Part shown: piece after piece, positions 31,901 to 37,877 of the stretch
Numbering within the stretch: the stretch's first letter is position 1
How the letters are laid out: every line of letters begins with the position of its first letter
From: CAZPKH01 sp964407165
GTDB lineage: Bacteria > Bacteroidota > Bacteroidia > Bacteroidales > Muribaculaceae
DNA: 37,877 nucleotides
Assembly (NCBI GenBank): GCA_964407165.1
Contig: CAYOUJ010000021.1
Location: 1 to 37,877 of the forward strand
Direction: 5' to 3'
Notes under the pieces: generated by a model
What the model saw: only the letters and a program-made list of their open reading frames with translations
What the model was told of the DNA's origin: nothing
Database searches by the model: none
Translations under genes and position numbers: made by a program

Positions 31901-34900
31901 ATGGCACGGGCGCCGGCATTGAGGCGGGTGCAGATGCCGCCGACGTAGTTGGCGGAGACGGTGATGTCGGCGTAGTTGCGGCAGTTTTCGACGGTGCCGT
32001 TGCAGATGGCCACGAAAGCGGCGAGGCCGGCGTAGCCCTTGAGCGAGCATGAGGCGTCCATCGTGATGTCCTTGAGGTGGCCGTTGGGGCCGAGGATGCC
32101 CACGAGGGCGACGGTCTGGCGCGACGAGGAGGCGACGGGGCTGCCGCTGCTGTCGAGCGTGAGGCCGTTCATCGTCCAGTTTTTGATGGTGTAGCCGCGG
32201 CCGTCGAGGGTGGCGTCGAAGTAGTGGGTCTCGTTGGTGTCGTCGCCGATACCGTAGAAGTCGGTGACGCCGGTAAGGTCGATGTCGTTGCCCAGGACGA
32301 AGTAGTCGCCCGTGTAGTGGAGGCCGTTGGAGGTAACGCCCGTGTTGAGAGTGCGCAGGTCGTCGACGGTGCGGAGCACGAAGGGGTCAGCCTCGGTGCC
32401 GCTGCCGGGGAACTGCGAGGGGGAGACGTTGAGCTGGTACAGGCGGGTGAACGTGCCGGCGTCAGTGGTGAAGCGTGCGGAGATGAACTCCTTGCCTTGG
32501 TCGCCGGTGAGCGTCACGTCGGAGCCGCTGATGGTCAGGGCACCATGAGAGAGGACGGGCGCGTTGTCGTCGTCGAGGAGATACCAGGCCACGTCCGAGG
32601 GGGTGTCGAGGGTGAACGCGGTCTTAACATAAGAGGAGGTCTGCCCCTGGCCGAGATGTATGGCGGCGCCGAAATATCCGGCGACGTCGGCGGCCATCCA
32701 CTTGGGCGTGGGATAGCGGCCGGCGGTGAACGTCCACATATCCGAGCCGAAGCCCTCGGGACCGTTGGCCGTGGTCAGGGAGTCGGTGGCGGTGTAATGG
32801 TCGGCGGTGAGGGTGCCGGCCATCTGTCCGTCGACGTACACATTATTAAATATGGTGCCGTCGTTGATGACACCGGCGACGCCGTTGTCGACGAGCGTCT
32901 GGCCGTTGCCGTAGACCTGGCCGGTGGAGATGACGCGTGTGAGGGTGTTATTGTTTGAGGCGAGGTTGCTGAGATATCCGGCGATGCCGCCCAGGCGTGT
33001 GCCGGTGCTGGTGCCCTGGACATAACATGATGCGACGCAGTCTTCGATGGTGGCGCCGGAGGAGTATCCGACCAGGCCGCCGGCATAGCCGTTGGAGCTG
33101 GTGGCGACGGTCTGTATCATCACGGAGGCGGCGCATGAGCGCAAGGTGCAATAGGTGACCAGGTTACCGGCGATGCCGCCGACCCAGCCGTAGGAGCTGG
33201 TGTCATACATCGTGCCCAGCACGTAGCAGTTTTCGATGAGCACGGGTGAGGCGGAGGCGGAGGAGCAAGCGCCGACTATGCCGCCGAGGCCGTGCTCGAT
33301 GCTGGTGGAGGGCACTGACTGCTTGGCGGAGATCTGTGCGGAGCAGTCTTTGATGGTGCCGCGGTAGATCATGCCGGTGATGCCGCCGAGCTGGCCCAGG
33401 CCGGTGAGGTAGCCCACGTAGTGGCAGCCGCTGACGTATGTGCTGTAGCCGACGATGCCGCCGGCGTAGCGCTCGTAGGTGACGAGCTGGCCGCTGACGG
33501 AGCAGTCTTCGATGCGACCTAAGGAGTAGCCGGCGACGAAGCCTGAGTAGCGGCCGTAGGTCAGCATGCGGGCCGTGGTCATCTTGACACCCCGGACGAC
33601 GCCGGAGGCGCCGACGTAGCCGAAGATGCCGGTGTATTCGGCGCTGCGCTCGACGTAGAAGTTCTTGATGGTGTAGTTGCCGCCGTCGTAGGTGCCGTTG
33701 AAGCAGTTGGTGGCGTCAGCGCCGACAGGGCGGTACTGCCCGACGTAAGAGGCGAAGTCGATGTCGGCTGTCTGCTTGAAATATTTGCCCTCGTAGGTCA
33801 GGCCGGAGGCCACGGCGGCGGCGAGCAGGTCGAGGTCGGCCGTGGAGGCTATCTGGTATGGGTCAGCCTCGGTGCCGCTGCCGGTGAAGGAGTAGGCCTG
33901 CGAGGAGGGGAGGGTGAGCACGCCCGGCTCGACGGAGATGGTCGAGCTGTTCATGCCGTAGAGACAGCTGGTGGAGGCCGACGAGGTGGTGGCGGCGAAG
34001 ACGCCCCAGGGGCCGAAGCCGAAGCCGGTGGCGCTGAGCGTGCCGGTGATGTTGCCCGGGATGCCCTTGTTGCCGTAGGTGCCGGTGCCCCACTCGGCGG
34101 GGTATGTGACGTAGGACGTCGCCGTCAGGCTGGTGTAGCTCATCATCTGCGGCTCCAGGGTGAAGGTGCCGTCGGCGTTAAGGAAGACGGTCACCTCGCG
34201 GCCGGAGTTGGCCAGGTTGGCGATGAGAGCCTGCGTGGGCGTGGTCTGCTTGACGAAGACGGGATACGAGGTGTCGGAGAAGGTCTGTGCCGAGAGGTCG
34301 CGGAGGCTGCCCGTGAGCGTGGCGTTGGAGGGGTAGAGGCGCATGGTGGTGCTCATGGCCAGGGCGGAGCCGACGTATTCCGAGGTCTTGTCGGTGACCA
34401 GCACGGCCCAGCCGCTGCCGAGGGTGAAGCACCCTTCGGCGTCGTCCCAGGTGAAGACGAGGTTCTTGGCCGTGCTGTAGCCCCACTGCACGGCGTCGAA
34501 ATAGACCATCTCGAAGTCGCCGTAGGGGCTCATCGTGTATACCACCTGGTGGGGGAAGGTTATGGTGGCGGAGGTGGCGTCGTAGGTGCCGGTGAGGGTG
34601 CCGAGGTTGTAGAAATTGGTGAGCGTGGCCGTGCCGTCGGTGCCGACGGTGAGCTGCGGCATGGCTGTGAACCCTTCGCGGGCGGTGCCGGTCTGTATGT
34701 AGTCATACTCGGCATAGTAGCCCGTGGGGCTTGCGGGGGCCGACTCTGCGCGGTGGCTGAGCGCGGGGCTGTGTGTGTCGAGCGCGCCGGGGAGGACAAT
34801 CTCTTGGAATCGCTCGTCGGCGACCGACTGCGCGGAGGCGCCGAGGGCGCACACGGCCATGGCGACGGCCATGGCTGCGGCGCGTAGGTTGAGGTAGTAA

Positions 34901-34908
34901 TTGTGCAT
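28936..34908 (-). CDS. Giant secreted GLUG-repeat beta-helix surface protein
   Basis: The 1990-residue protein has a signal peptide (1-26, ending ASAQ) and an N-terminal beta-rich region (about 40-335). Three large blocks follow, each opening with GSGTEADP (near residues 343, 834 and 1279). Each block begins with a segment of the form TADLDLL...GKYFKQTADIDF...PVG...F.G..DG..Y.IKN and continues with many GLUG-type turns (GGIVGYS, GGIAG, CVNYGTV), which stack into a right-handed beta-helix. The C-terminus ends VRYFNLQGVQI then a short Arg/Lys tail, an ending often seen in Bacteroidales secreted proteins. Role is probably adhesin or surface fibre. It follows the triple-repeat protein gene after a terminator hairpin; no promoter box was found for it. 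Confidence 0.8.
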   Translation of the reverse strand: MHNYYLNLRAAAMAVAMAVCALGASAQSVADERFQEIVLPGALDTHSPALSHRAESAPASPTGYYAEYDYIQTGTAREGFTAMPQLTVGTDGTATLTNFYNLGTLTGTYDATSATITFPHQVVYTMSPYGDFEMVYFDAVQWGYSTAKNLVFTWDDAEGCFTLGSGWAVLVTDKTSEYVGSALAMSTTMRLYPSNATLTGSLRDLSAQTFSDTSYPVFVKQTTPTQALIANLANSGREVTVFLNADGTFTLEPQMMSYTSLTATSYVTYPAEWGTGTYGNKGIPGNITGTLSATGFGFGPWGVFAATTSSASTSCLYGMNSSTISVEPGVLTLPSSQAYSFTGSGTEADPYQIASTADLDLLAAAVASGLTYEGKYFKQTADIDFASYVGQYRPVGADATNCFNGTYDGGNYTIKNFYVERSAEYTGIFGYVGASGVVRGVKMTTARMLTYGRYSGFVAGYSLGRIEDCSVSGQLVTYERYAGGIVGYSTYVSGCHYVGYLTGLGQLGGITGMIYRGTIKDCSAQISAKQSVPSTSIEHGLGGIVGACSSASASPVLIENCYVLGTMYDTSSYGWVGGIAGNLVTYCTLRSCAASVMIQTVATSSNGYAGGLVGYSSGATIEDCVASCYVQGTSTGTRLGGIAGYLSNLASNNNTLTRVISTGQVYGNGQTLVDNGVAGVINDGTIFNNVYVDGQMAGTLTADHYTATDSLTTANGPEGFGSDMWTFTAGRYPTPKWMAADVAGYFGAAIHLGQGQTSSYVKTAFTLDTPSDVAWYLLDDDNAPVLSHGALTISGSDVTLTGDQGKEFISARFTTDAGTFTRLYQLNVSPSQFPGSGTEADPFVLRTVDDLRTLNTGVTSNGLHYTGDYFVLGNDIDLTGVTDFYGIGDDTNETHYFDATLDGRGYTIKNWTMNGLTLDSSGSPVASSSRQTVALVGILGPNGHLKDITMDASCSLKGYAGLAAFVAICNGTVENCRNYADITVSANYVGGICTRLNAGARAINCYNAGTITAGYRYAAGIVGQMYGGSTISGCQNDGYVHTDAVTNAYEYASTGGAAGIVFNSDATSGADACVIENCVNQGTVQAYTIAAGIIGGVTSAAQLRGCVNTGIVICEGGTYCGAFGGQVASAPAVLEACYYDNQLCTLGAMNGLPRDGISAVNTSVLTTGTAIEGLSADIFDYAAGKYPVLKARASETAASTLRSMYVTFGDGQTVGSMTTNAQLSKADGLTWSIPASEYFSIAGDTLKVTGCVQPQSITLVGTSGAFTREYAVTAFFAPFAGSGTEADPFLITCAADLITLSDYTNTYGLTFEGNHFAITADLDFTGIPQFTPIGFDSNSFGGIIDGRNHSINYLTIDRTDRSVKPYQYVAIIGTLTDKGAVRNLRLGTCSIAAYYYVSALVDKCYGTIENVVNEDATLITTMTTAADVGGLVRYLYAGGSIINCVNRANLDCSGTSMGGIVEQTQAGSLVKGCVNYGNITCGKTTAGGIAARCGGDMIDCKNYGVITASGYIGGIASTMTGGGLYRDLENFGELVFTSAGAGGICYSASGTFINCVNHVDVRGENYLGGCFGSFTAACTVDSCVNYGTVIGNKTYVGGVIGQAGSYANVVTNCVNYGDSVYSNYYDLGGVIGNGNGASAVYRNLVNYATVVNGSATPNNAYAVGGVFGNISGTITDCVNYGTVMSVGNRTGGIAGTSQSSHISSCINLGSVTSTRADRQSTTTAYGHVGGISGYATTGNIHDCANYGTLTGEMFVGGICGASTGATLRRNIAYGKINCTDGTTCAAAMYCTSTQTKVSVDSCYYSTDVNPALVQDEYSASFAKGLTDRELITTSLSDLWDYHQYAMPTLKAFADVPEANFHAALLVFSGDDTAEGVTDKIHVAYLPGLTWEASEEFFIDADEGIIHPLQEASGRTGTITLRAGDLVRVYTIKLGNVIDGIEAVGADDATVVAVRYFNLQGVQIANPAPGTVVVEQTVYSDGTARSRTLRK

Positions 34909-34941
34909 TATGTCAGGTGTTTGATTGGTGGCTAAAAGGAG

Positions 34942-34970
34942 CCGTTTGTGCGGCTTTGCCGCACAAACGG
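34942..34970 (-). terminator. Terminator between the triple-repeat and GLUG genes
   Basis: A perfect 13-bp stem (34942-34954 with 34958-34970) and 3-base loop, followed on the minus strand by CTCCTTTT. If it works fully, the GLUG gene needs its own promoter. Confidence 0.7.
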
Positions 34971-34988
34971 TGAGCGGTTAGTTGACGG

Positions 34989-36329
34989 TTAGCGGACGGT
35001 GAACGATGACTGCCAGATGCGCTGGTCGTCGTAATACAGCTCGTAGCGGTATGTGCCGGCGGGGTATGTGGTGCCGGAGCTGCTGCCGAAGCCGCGGGTG
35101 ACGAGGTTGGTGTCGCCGGGGTTGATGGTGAACGTGTAATGGGTTGAATAACCCGCGGGCGACGAGGTGCCGCTGATTATCGTACCGTCGGGATTGATAA
35201 TCTTGATATACAGGTCTATCTCTTTCTTGGAGGTGATGCGGGTGTTGAAATAGACCTTGGCGTTAAGATACTGCATGCTTGAGGCGTAGAGCGTGCTACC
35301 CGGGGAGGTGAGCACGGTGCCGTTATAGTCGAGGTTGCCGAAGGACACGGAGGTGACCGTGATGGGGCAGCTGTTGTTGTCGCCCATTATGGTGACGCGG
35401 TCGCTCCATATCTTCTTGTCGTCGAGGTAAAGCTCGTAGGTGTAGGTGCCCGACTCGTAGGTGCTGGTGGTGGCGTTGCCGTAGCCCGAGGTCTTGAAGC
35501 TGTTGGTGTTGGGGCCAATTGTGGCGTCGAAGCTGCCGGTGTAGCCGCTTGGAGAGCCGTCATACGTGCTCAGGGTGCCGTCGGGGCGATACAGGCGGTA
35601 ATAGAAGGTCAGCTTGCGGCTCGATGAGAGGTTGGGGGTGATGTATACCTCGGCGTAGAGGTAGCGCATCTTGGAGGCGTAGAGTGTGGAGCCGAAGGTG
35701 TTGATGACGGTGCCGTCTTTCTCGCGGTTGCCGAAGAGGCCGTAGTTGACGGTGAGGGGAGAAAGGTCGACATCTTCGAGAACGACGAATGCGCCGCTCC
35801 AAATCTCCTTGCCGTTGTAGTACAGTCCGTAACGGTAAGTGCCGGGCTCATAGATACTCATCGAGGAATTTCCGTAGCCGATGGTGTTGAAACTTGTAGT
35901 GGAGGAGGATATGTCGACGTCGAAGTAGCCGGTGTAGCCTTCGGGCGATCCGTCAAATGTGGAGAGCGTCCCGTCGGGGTAGTAAATTTTGTAACGGAGG
36001 TCGACGTTGCGTGTAGAAGAGACTTTAGGTGTAATGTGCATCTCGGCGAACAGGTAGCGCATCTCGGATGAGTAAAGGGGAGAGCCGGGGGAGTCTATGA
36101 TAGTGCGGTCTTCTTCGCGGTTGCCAAAGAGGGCAAAGTCTACGGAGAAAGGCACCGAGGGCTGCTTGTTGGAGGTTTTGCCGGTGGATTTCTTCCCCGA
36201 TTTCTTTTGGCCGGAGGTAGTTGTTGTGGTACGGGCCTGGCCGGAGACCACCTTCTGCTGTGCGTGAACGGGAACGCAGACCATTAAGGCGAGCACCAGC
36301 GTGGCGAGTATGCGGGAAATATTTTTCAT
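34989..36329 (-). CDS. Secreted protein with three ~130-residue beta-rich repeats
   Basis: The 446-residue protein has a signal peptide (1-24, ending VHAQ), a Thr/Ser/Lys-rich linker (about 27-57) and three homologous repeats at about 62-183, 193-315 and 325-446. Each repeat shows FGN..xDxTxI..xGSxLY, then MRYL.AE.YIT, a YPDGTLS segment, SP.GYTG, and GTYRYELYY..K.IW near its end, a pattern of beta-sandwich modules. I start at the ATG at 36329, which gives a proper signal peptide; a longer frame runs into the promoter. The module recurs in Bacteroidales exported proteins, but I know no function. It lies upstream of the GLUG gene in the same direction. Confidence 0.75.
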   Translation of the reverse strand: MKNISRILATLVLALMVCVPVHAQQKVVSGQARTTTTTSGQKKSGKKSTGKTSNKQPSVPFSVDFALFGNREEDRTIIDSPGSPLYSSEMRYLFAEMHITPKVSSTRNVDLRYKIYYPDGTLSTFDGSPEGYTGYFDVDISSSTTSFNTIGYGNSSMSIYEPGTYRYGLYYNGKEIWSGAFVVLEDVDLSPLTVNYGLFGNREKDGTVINTFGSTLYASKMRYLYAEVYITPNLSSSRKLTFYYRLYRPDGTLSTYDGSPSGYTGSFDATIGPNTNSFKTSGYGNATTSTYESGTYTYELYLDDKKIWSDRVTIMGDNNSCPITVTSVSFGNLDYNGTVLTSPGSTLYASSMQYLNAKVYFNTRITSKKEIDLYIKIINPDGTIISGTSSPAGYSTHYTFTINPGDTNLVTRGFGSSSGTTYPAGTYRYELYYDDQRIWQSSFTVR

Positions 36330-36348
36330 AACATGAGAGGTGTAAGTC

Positions 36349-36407
36349 AAAGATGTGTCTTTGGCGGCAAATTTACGCAAAATATTTCAATAAAGACACA
36401 CATCTTT
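36349..36407 (-). promoter_or_regulatory. Promoter of the triple-repeat gene with flanking operator-like sites
   Basis: The minus-strand -7 box TAAATTTG lies at 36375-36368. It is bracketed by two dyad sequences, AAAGATGTGTCTTT at 36349-36362 (around the start site) and AAAGACACACATCTTT at 36392-36407 (around -33). Their AAGATGTGT cores are inverted copies, a layout suiting a dimeric repressor. Confidence 0.45.
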
Positions 36408-36527
36408 AAACTTTTCCCTGAAATTGTTATAGGCCGTATATCCCCTATATGGCTTATACTCCATGGCACCGGTTTGATTTAACTAAATTTAGCATTAATT
36501 TTTAACCACCTTTACCGATTTATGCCG

Positions 36528-36535
36528 TATATTTG
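36528..36535 (+). promoter_or_regulatory. gdhA promoter -7 box
   Basis: TATATTTG matches TAnnTTTG; the -33 part is weak. A leader of about 35 bases precedes the ATG. Confidence 0.5.
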
Positions 36536-36576
36536 CCCAGGTTTAACAAATCTATATACCACCAAAAATTTCAACC

Positions 36577-37877
36577 ATGAACATTAACACAATCATGACG
36601 AACCTGGAGGCTCGTCACCCCGGAGAGAAAGAGTTCCTGCAAGCCGTTCGTGAGGTGCTCATGAGCGTCGAGGAAGTGTACAACCAGCACCCCGAGTTCG
36701 AGAAAGCCCGCATCATCGAGCGCATGGTCGAGCCCGACCGCATCTTCACCTTCCGTGTCACCTGGGTAGACGACAAGGGTGAAGTCCAGAACAATATCGG
36801 CTACCGCGTGCAGTTTAACAACGCCATCGGCCCGTACAAGGGCGGTATCCGCTTCCACGCATCCGTCAACCTGTCAATCCTCAAGTTCCTCGGCTTCGAG
36901 CAGACGTTCAAGAACGCTCTGACCACGCTCCCCATGGGCGGCGGCAAGGGCGGCTCCGACTTCAGCCCCCGCGGCAAGAGCGACGCCGAGATCATGCGCT
37001 TCTGCCAGGCGTTCATCCTCGAGCTGTGGCGCAACCTCGGCCCCGACCGCGACGTGCCCGCCGGCGACATCGGCGTTGGCAGCCGCGAGGTAGGCTACAT
37101 GTACGGCATGTACAAGAAGCTCGCCCGTGAGAACACCGGCACCTTCACCGGCAAGGGCCTCAGCTTCGGCGGCTCCCTGATCCGCCCGGAGGCCACCGGC
37201 TTCGGCGCACTCTACTTCGTGCAGGACGTGCTCAAGCAGATGAACCAGGACATCAAGGGCAAGACCATCGCCGTCAGCGGCTTCGGCAACGTAGCCTGGG
37301 GCGCCTCCCTCAAGGCCACCGAGCTGGGCGCAAAGGTAGTCACCCTCAGTGGCCCCGACGGTTACATCTACGACCCCGCCGGCCTCGACATGGAGAAGAT
37401 CAACTACATGCTCGAGCTCCGCGCTACCGGCAACGACGTCGTCGCCCCCTACGCCGACCGCTTCCCCGGCTCCACCTTCTACGCCGGCCGCAAGCCCTGG
37501 GAGCAGAAGGTAGACATCGCCCTGCCCTGCGCCACCCAGAACGAGCTGGGCAAGGAGGACGCCGAGGCCCTGGTCAAGAACGGCGTGCTGCTCTGCGCCG
37601 AGGTCTCCAACATGGGCTGCACCCCCGAGGCCATCGACACCTTCATCAACAACCGCATCATCTACTGCCCCGGCAAGGCCGTCAACGCCGGCGGCGTGGC
37701 CACCTCCGGCCTGGAGATGACCCAGGACGCCGAGCACCTGCAGTGGACCGCCGAGGAGGTCGACGCCAAGCTCCACCAGATCATGTCGTCCATCCACTCC
37801 GCATGCCTCGAGTACGGCGTGCAGCCCGACGGCTACATCAACTACATGAAGGGCGCCAACATCGCCGGCTTCATGAA
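36577..37877 (+). CDS. gdhA: NADP-specific glutamate dehydrogenase, 3' end cut by window
   Basis: The 433 codons present match hexameric bacterial GdhA. They include GYRVQFNNAIGPYKGGIRFH near 75-94, the catalytic Lys region with LTTLPMGGGKGGSDF (about 115-129), RPEATGFGALYF, the dinucleotide-binding VSGFGNVAWG (about 228-237) and GGVATSGLEMTQ. It makes glutamate from 2-oxoglutarate and ammonia with NADPH in the cytoplasm, the main ammonia-assimilating route in many Bacteroidales. Only about a dozen residues are expected beyond the window end. It is divergent from the triple-repeat gene. Codons are strongly C-ending, as in recA and susC. Confidence 0.97.
   Translation, partial: MNINTIMTNLEARHPGEKEFLQAVREVLMSVEEVYNQHPEFEKARIIERMVEPDRIFTFRVTWVDDKGEVQNNIGYRVQFNNAIGPYKGGIRFHASVNLSILKFLGFEQTFKNALTTLPMGGGKGGSDFSPRGKSDAEIMRFCQAFILELWRNLGPDRDVPAGDIGVGSREVGYMYGMYKKLARENTGTFTGKGLSFGGSLIRPEATGFGALYFVQDVLKQMNQDIKGKTIAVSGFGNVAWGASLKATELGAKVVTLSGPDGYIYDPAGLDMEKINYMLELRATGNDVVAPYADRFPGSTFYAGRKPWEQKVDIALPCATQNELGKEDAEALVKNGVLLCAEVSNMGCTPEAIDTFINNRIIYCPGKAVNAGGVATSGLEMTQDAEHLQWTAEEVDAKLHQIMSSIHSACLEYGVQPDGYINYMKGANIAGFM

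Noticed and set aside
30235..32052. 605-codon plus-strand frame inside the GLUG gene
   Set aside because: It is Gly/Ala/Val/Asp-rich without motifs and is the mirror of repetitive GLUG coding sequence.

Overview
The window is a GC-rich chromosomal segment from a Bacteroidales bacterium. A gut Muribaculaceae-like (S24-7) genome fits best, but that family assignment is inference. Supporting signs are a SusC/SusD/SusE/SusF outer-membrane set, lipoproteins with acidic residues after the lipobox Cys, a glycine-lipid acyltransferase pair, a GLUG-repeat surface protein, and many promoters of the Bacteroidota type (TAnnTTTG, often with TTG or TTTG about 20 bp upstream). No tRNA, rRNA, CRISPR array or intact transposase was found.

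Layout. 32-1471: sodium:solute symporter. 1472-2165: long non-coding region with several hairpins. 2166-9416: sus-like operon (susC, susD, susE-like, susF-like) without a glycoside hydrolase. 9507-10232: MNT nucleotidyltransferase/HEPN pair, AT-richer than its surroundings. 10365-12070: recA and ribH. 12071-12564: perfect 54-bp palindrome and a 21-bp-period repeat array resembling an IS21-type end. 12565-16250: tightly packed five-gene operon encoding a TerB-like/zinc-ribbon/coiled-coil membrane protein, an SPFH-GYF protein, a small GYF protein and two small membrane proteins. This is the best candidate in the window for a poorly described system. 16374-21557 (minus strand): slyD, a polyprenyl diphosphate synthase, a multi-pass membrane protein, a SUMF1-fold protein, queC, queF and a secreted glucosaminidase. 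21764-25056 (plus): pdxA, a PlsC-like acyltransferase, a sigma-54 activator. 25143-26924 (minus): a GlsB/GlsA-like acyltransferase pair. 27035-28286 (minus): a DUF805 membrane protein whose N-terminal zinc ribbon lies in another frame. 28287-28935: two candidate non-coding RNAs on opposite strands. 28936-36329 (minus): a 1990-residue GLUG-repeat protein and a secreted triple-repeat protein. 36577-end (plus): gdhA, cut by the window edge.

How the parts fit. The sus-like operon would bind and import a glycan or oligosaccharide, while the upstream symporter could take up a small product, though nothing proves they are linked. queF and queC serve the queuosine branch; two unrelated-looking genes follow them head to tail. 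The five-gene SPFH operon resembles the logic of membrane-stress SPFH operons such as Bacillus ydjFGHI, but has no PspA. Intergenic DNA repeatedly carries short tandem repeats: 7-bp units before recA and slyD, 10-bp units before ribH, and 8-9-bp units forming the arms of palindromic terminators. Several promoters sit so close to the start codon that the mRNAs should be leaderless or nearly so.
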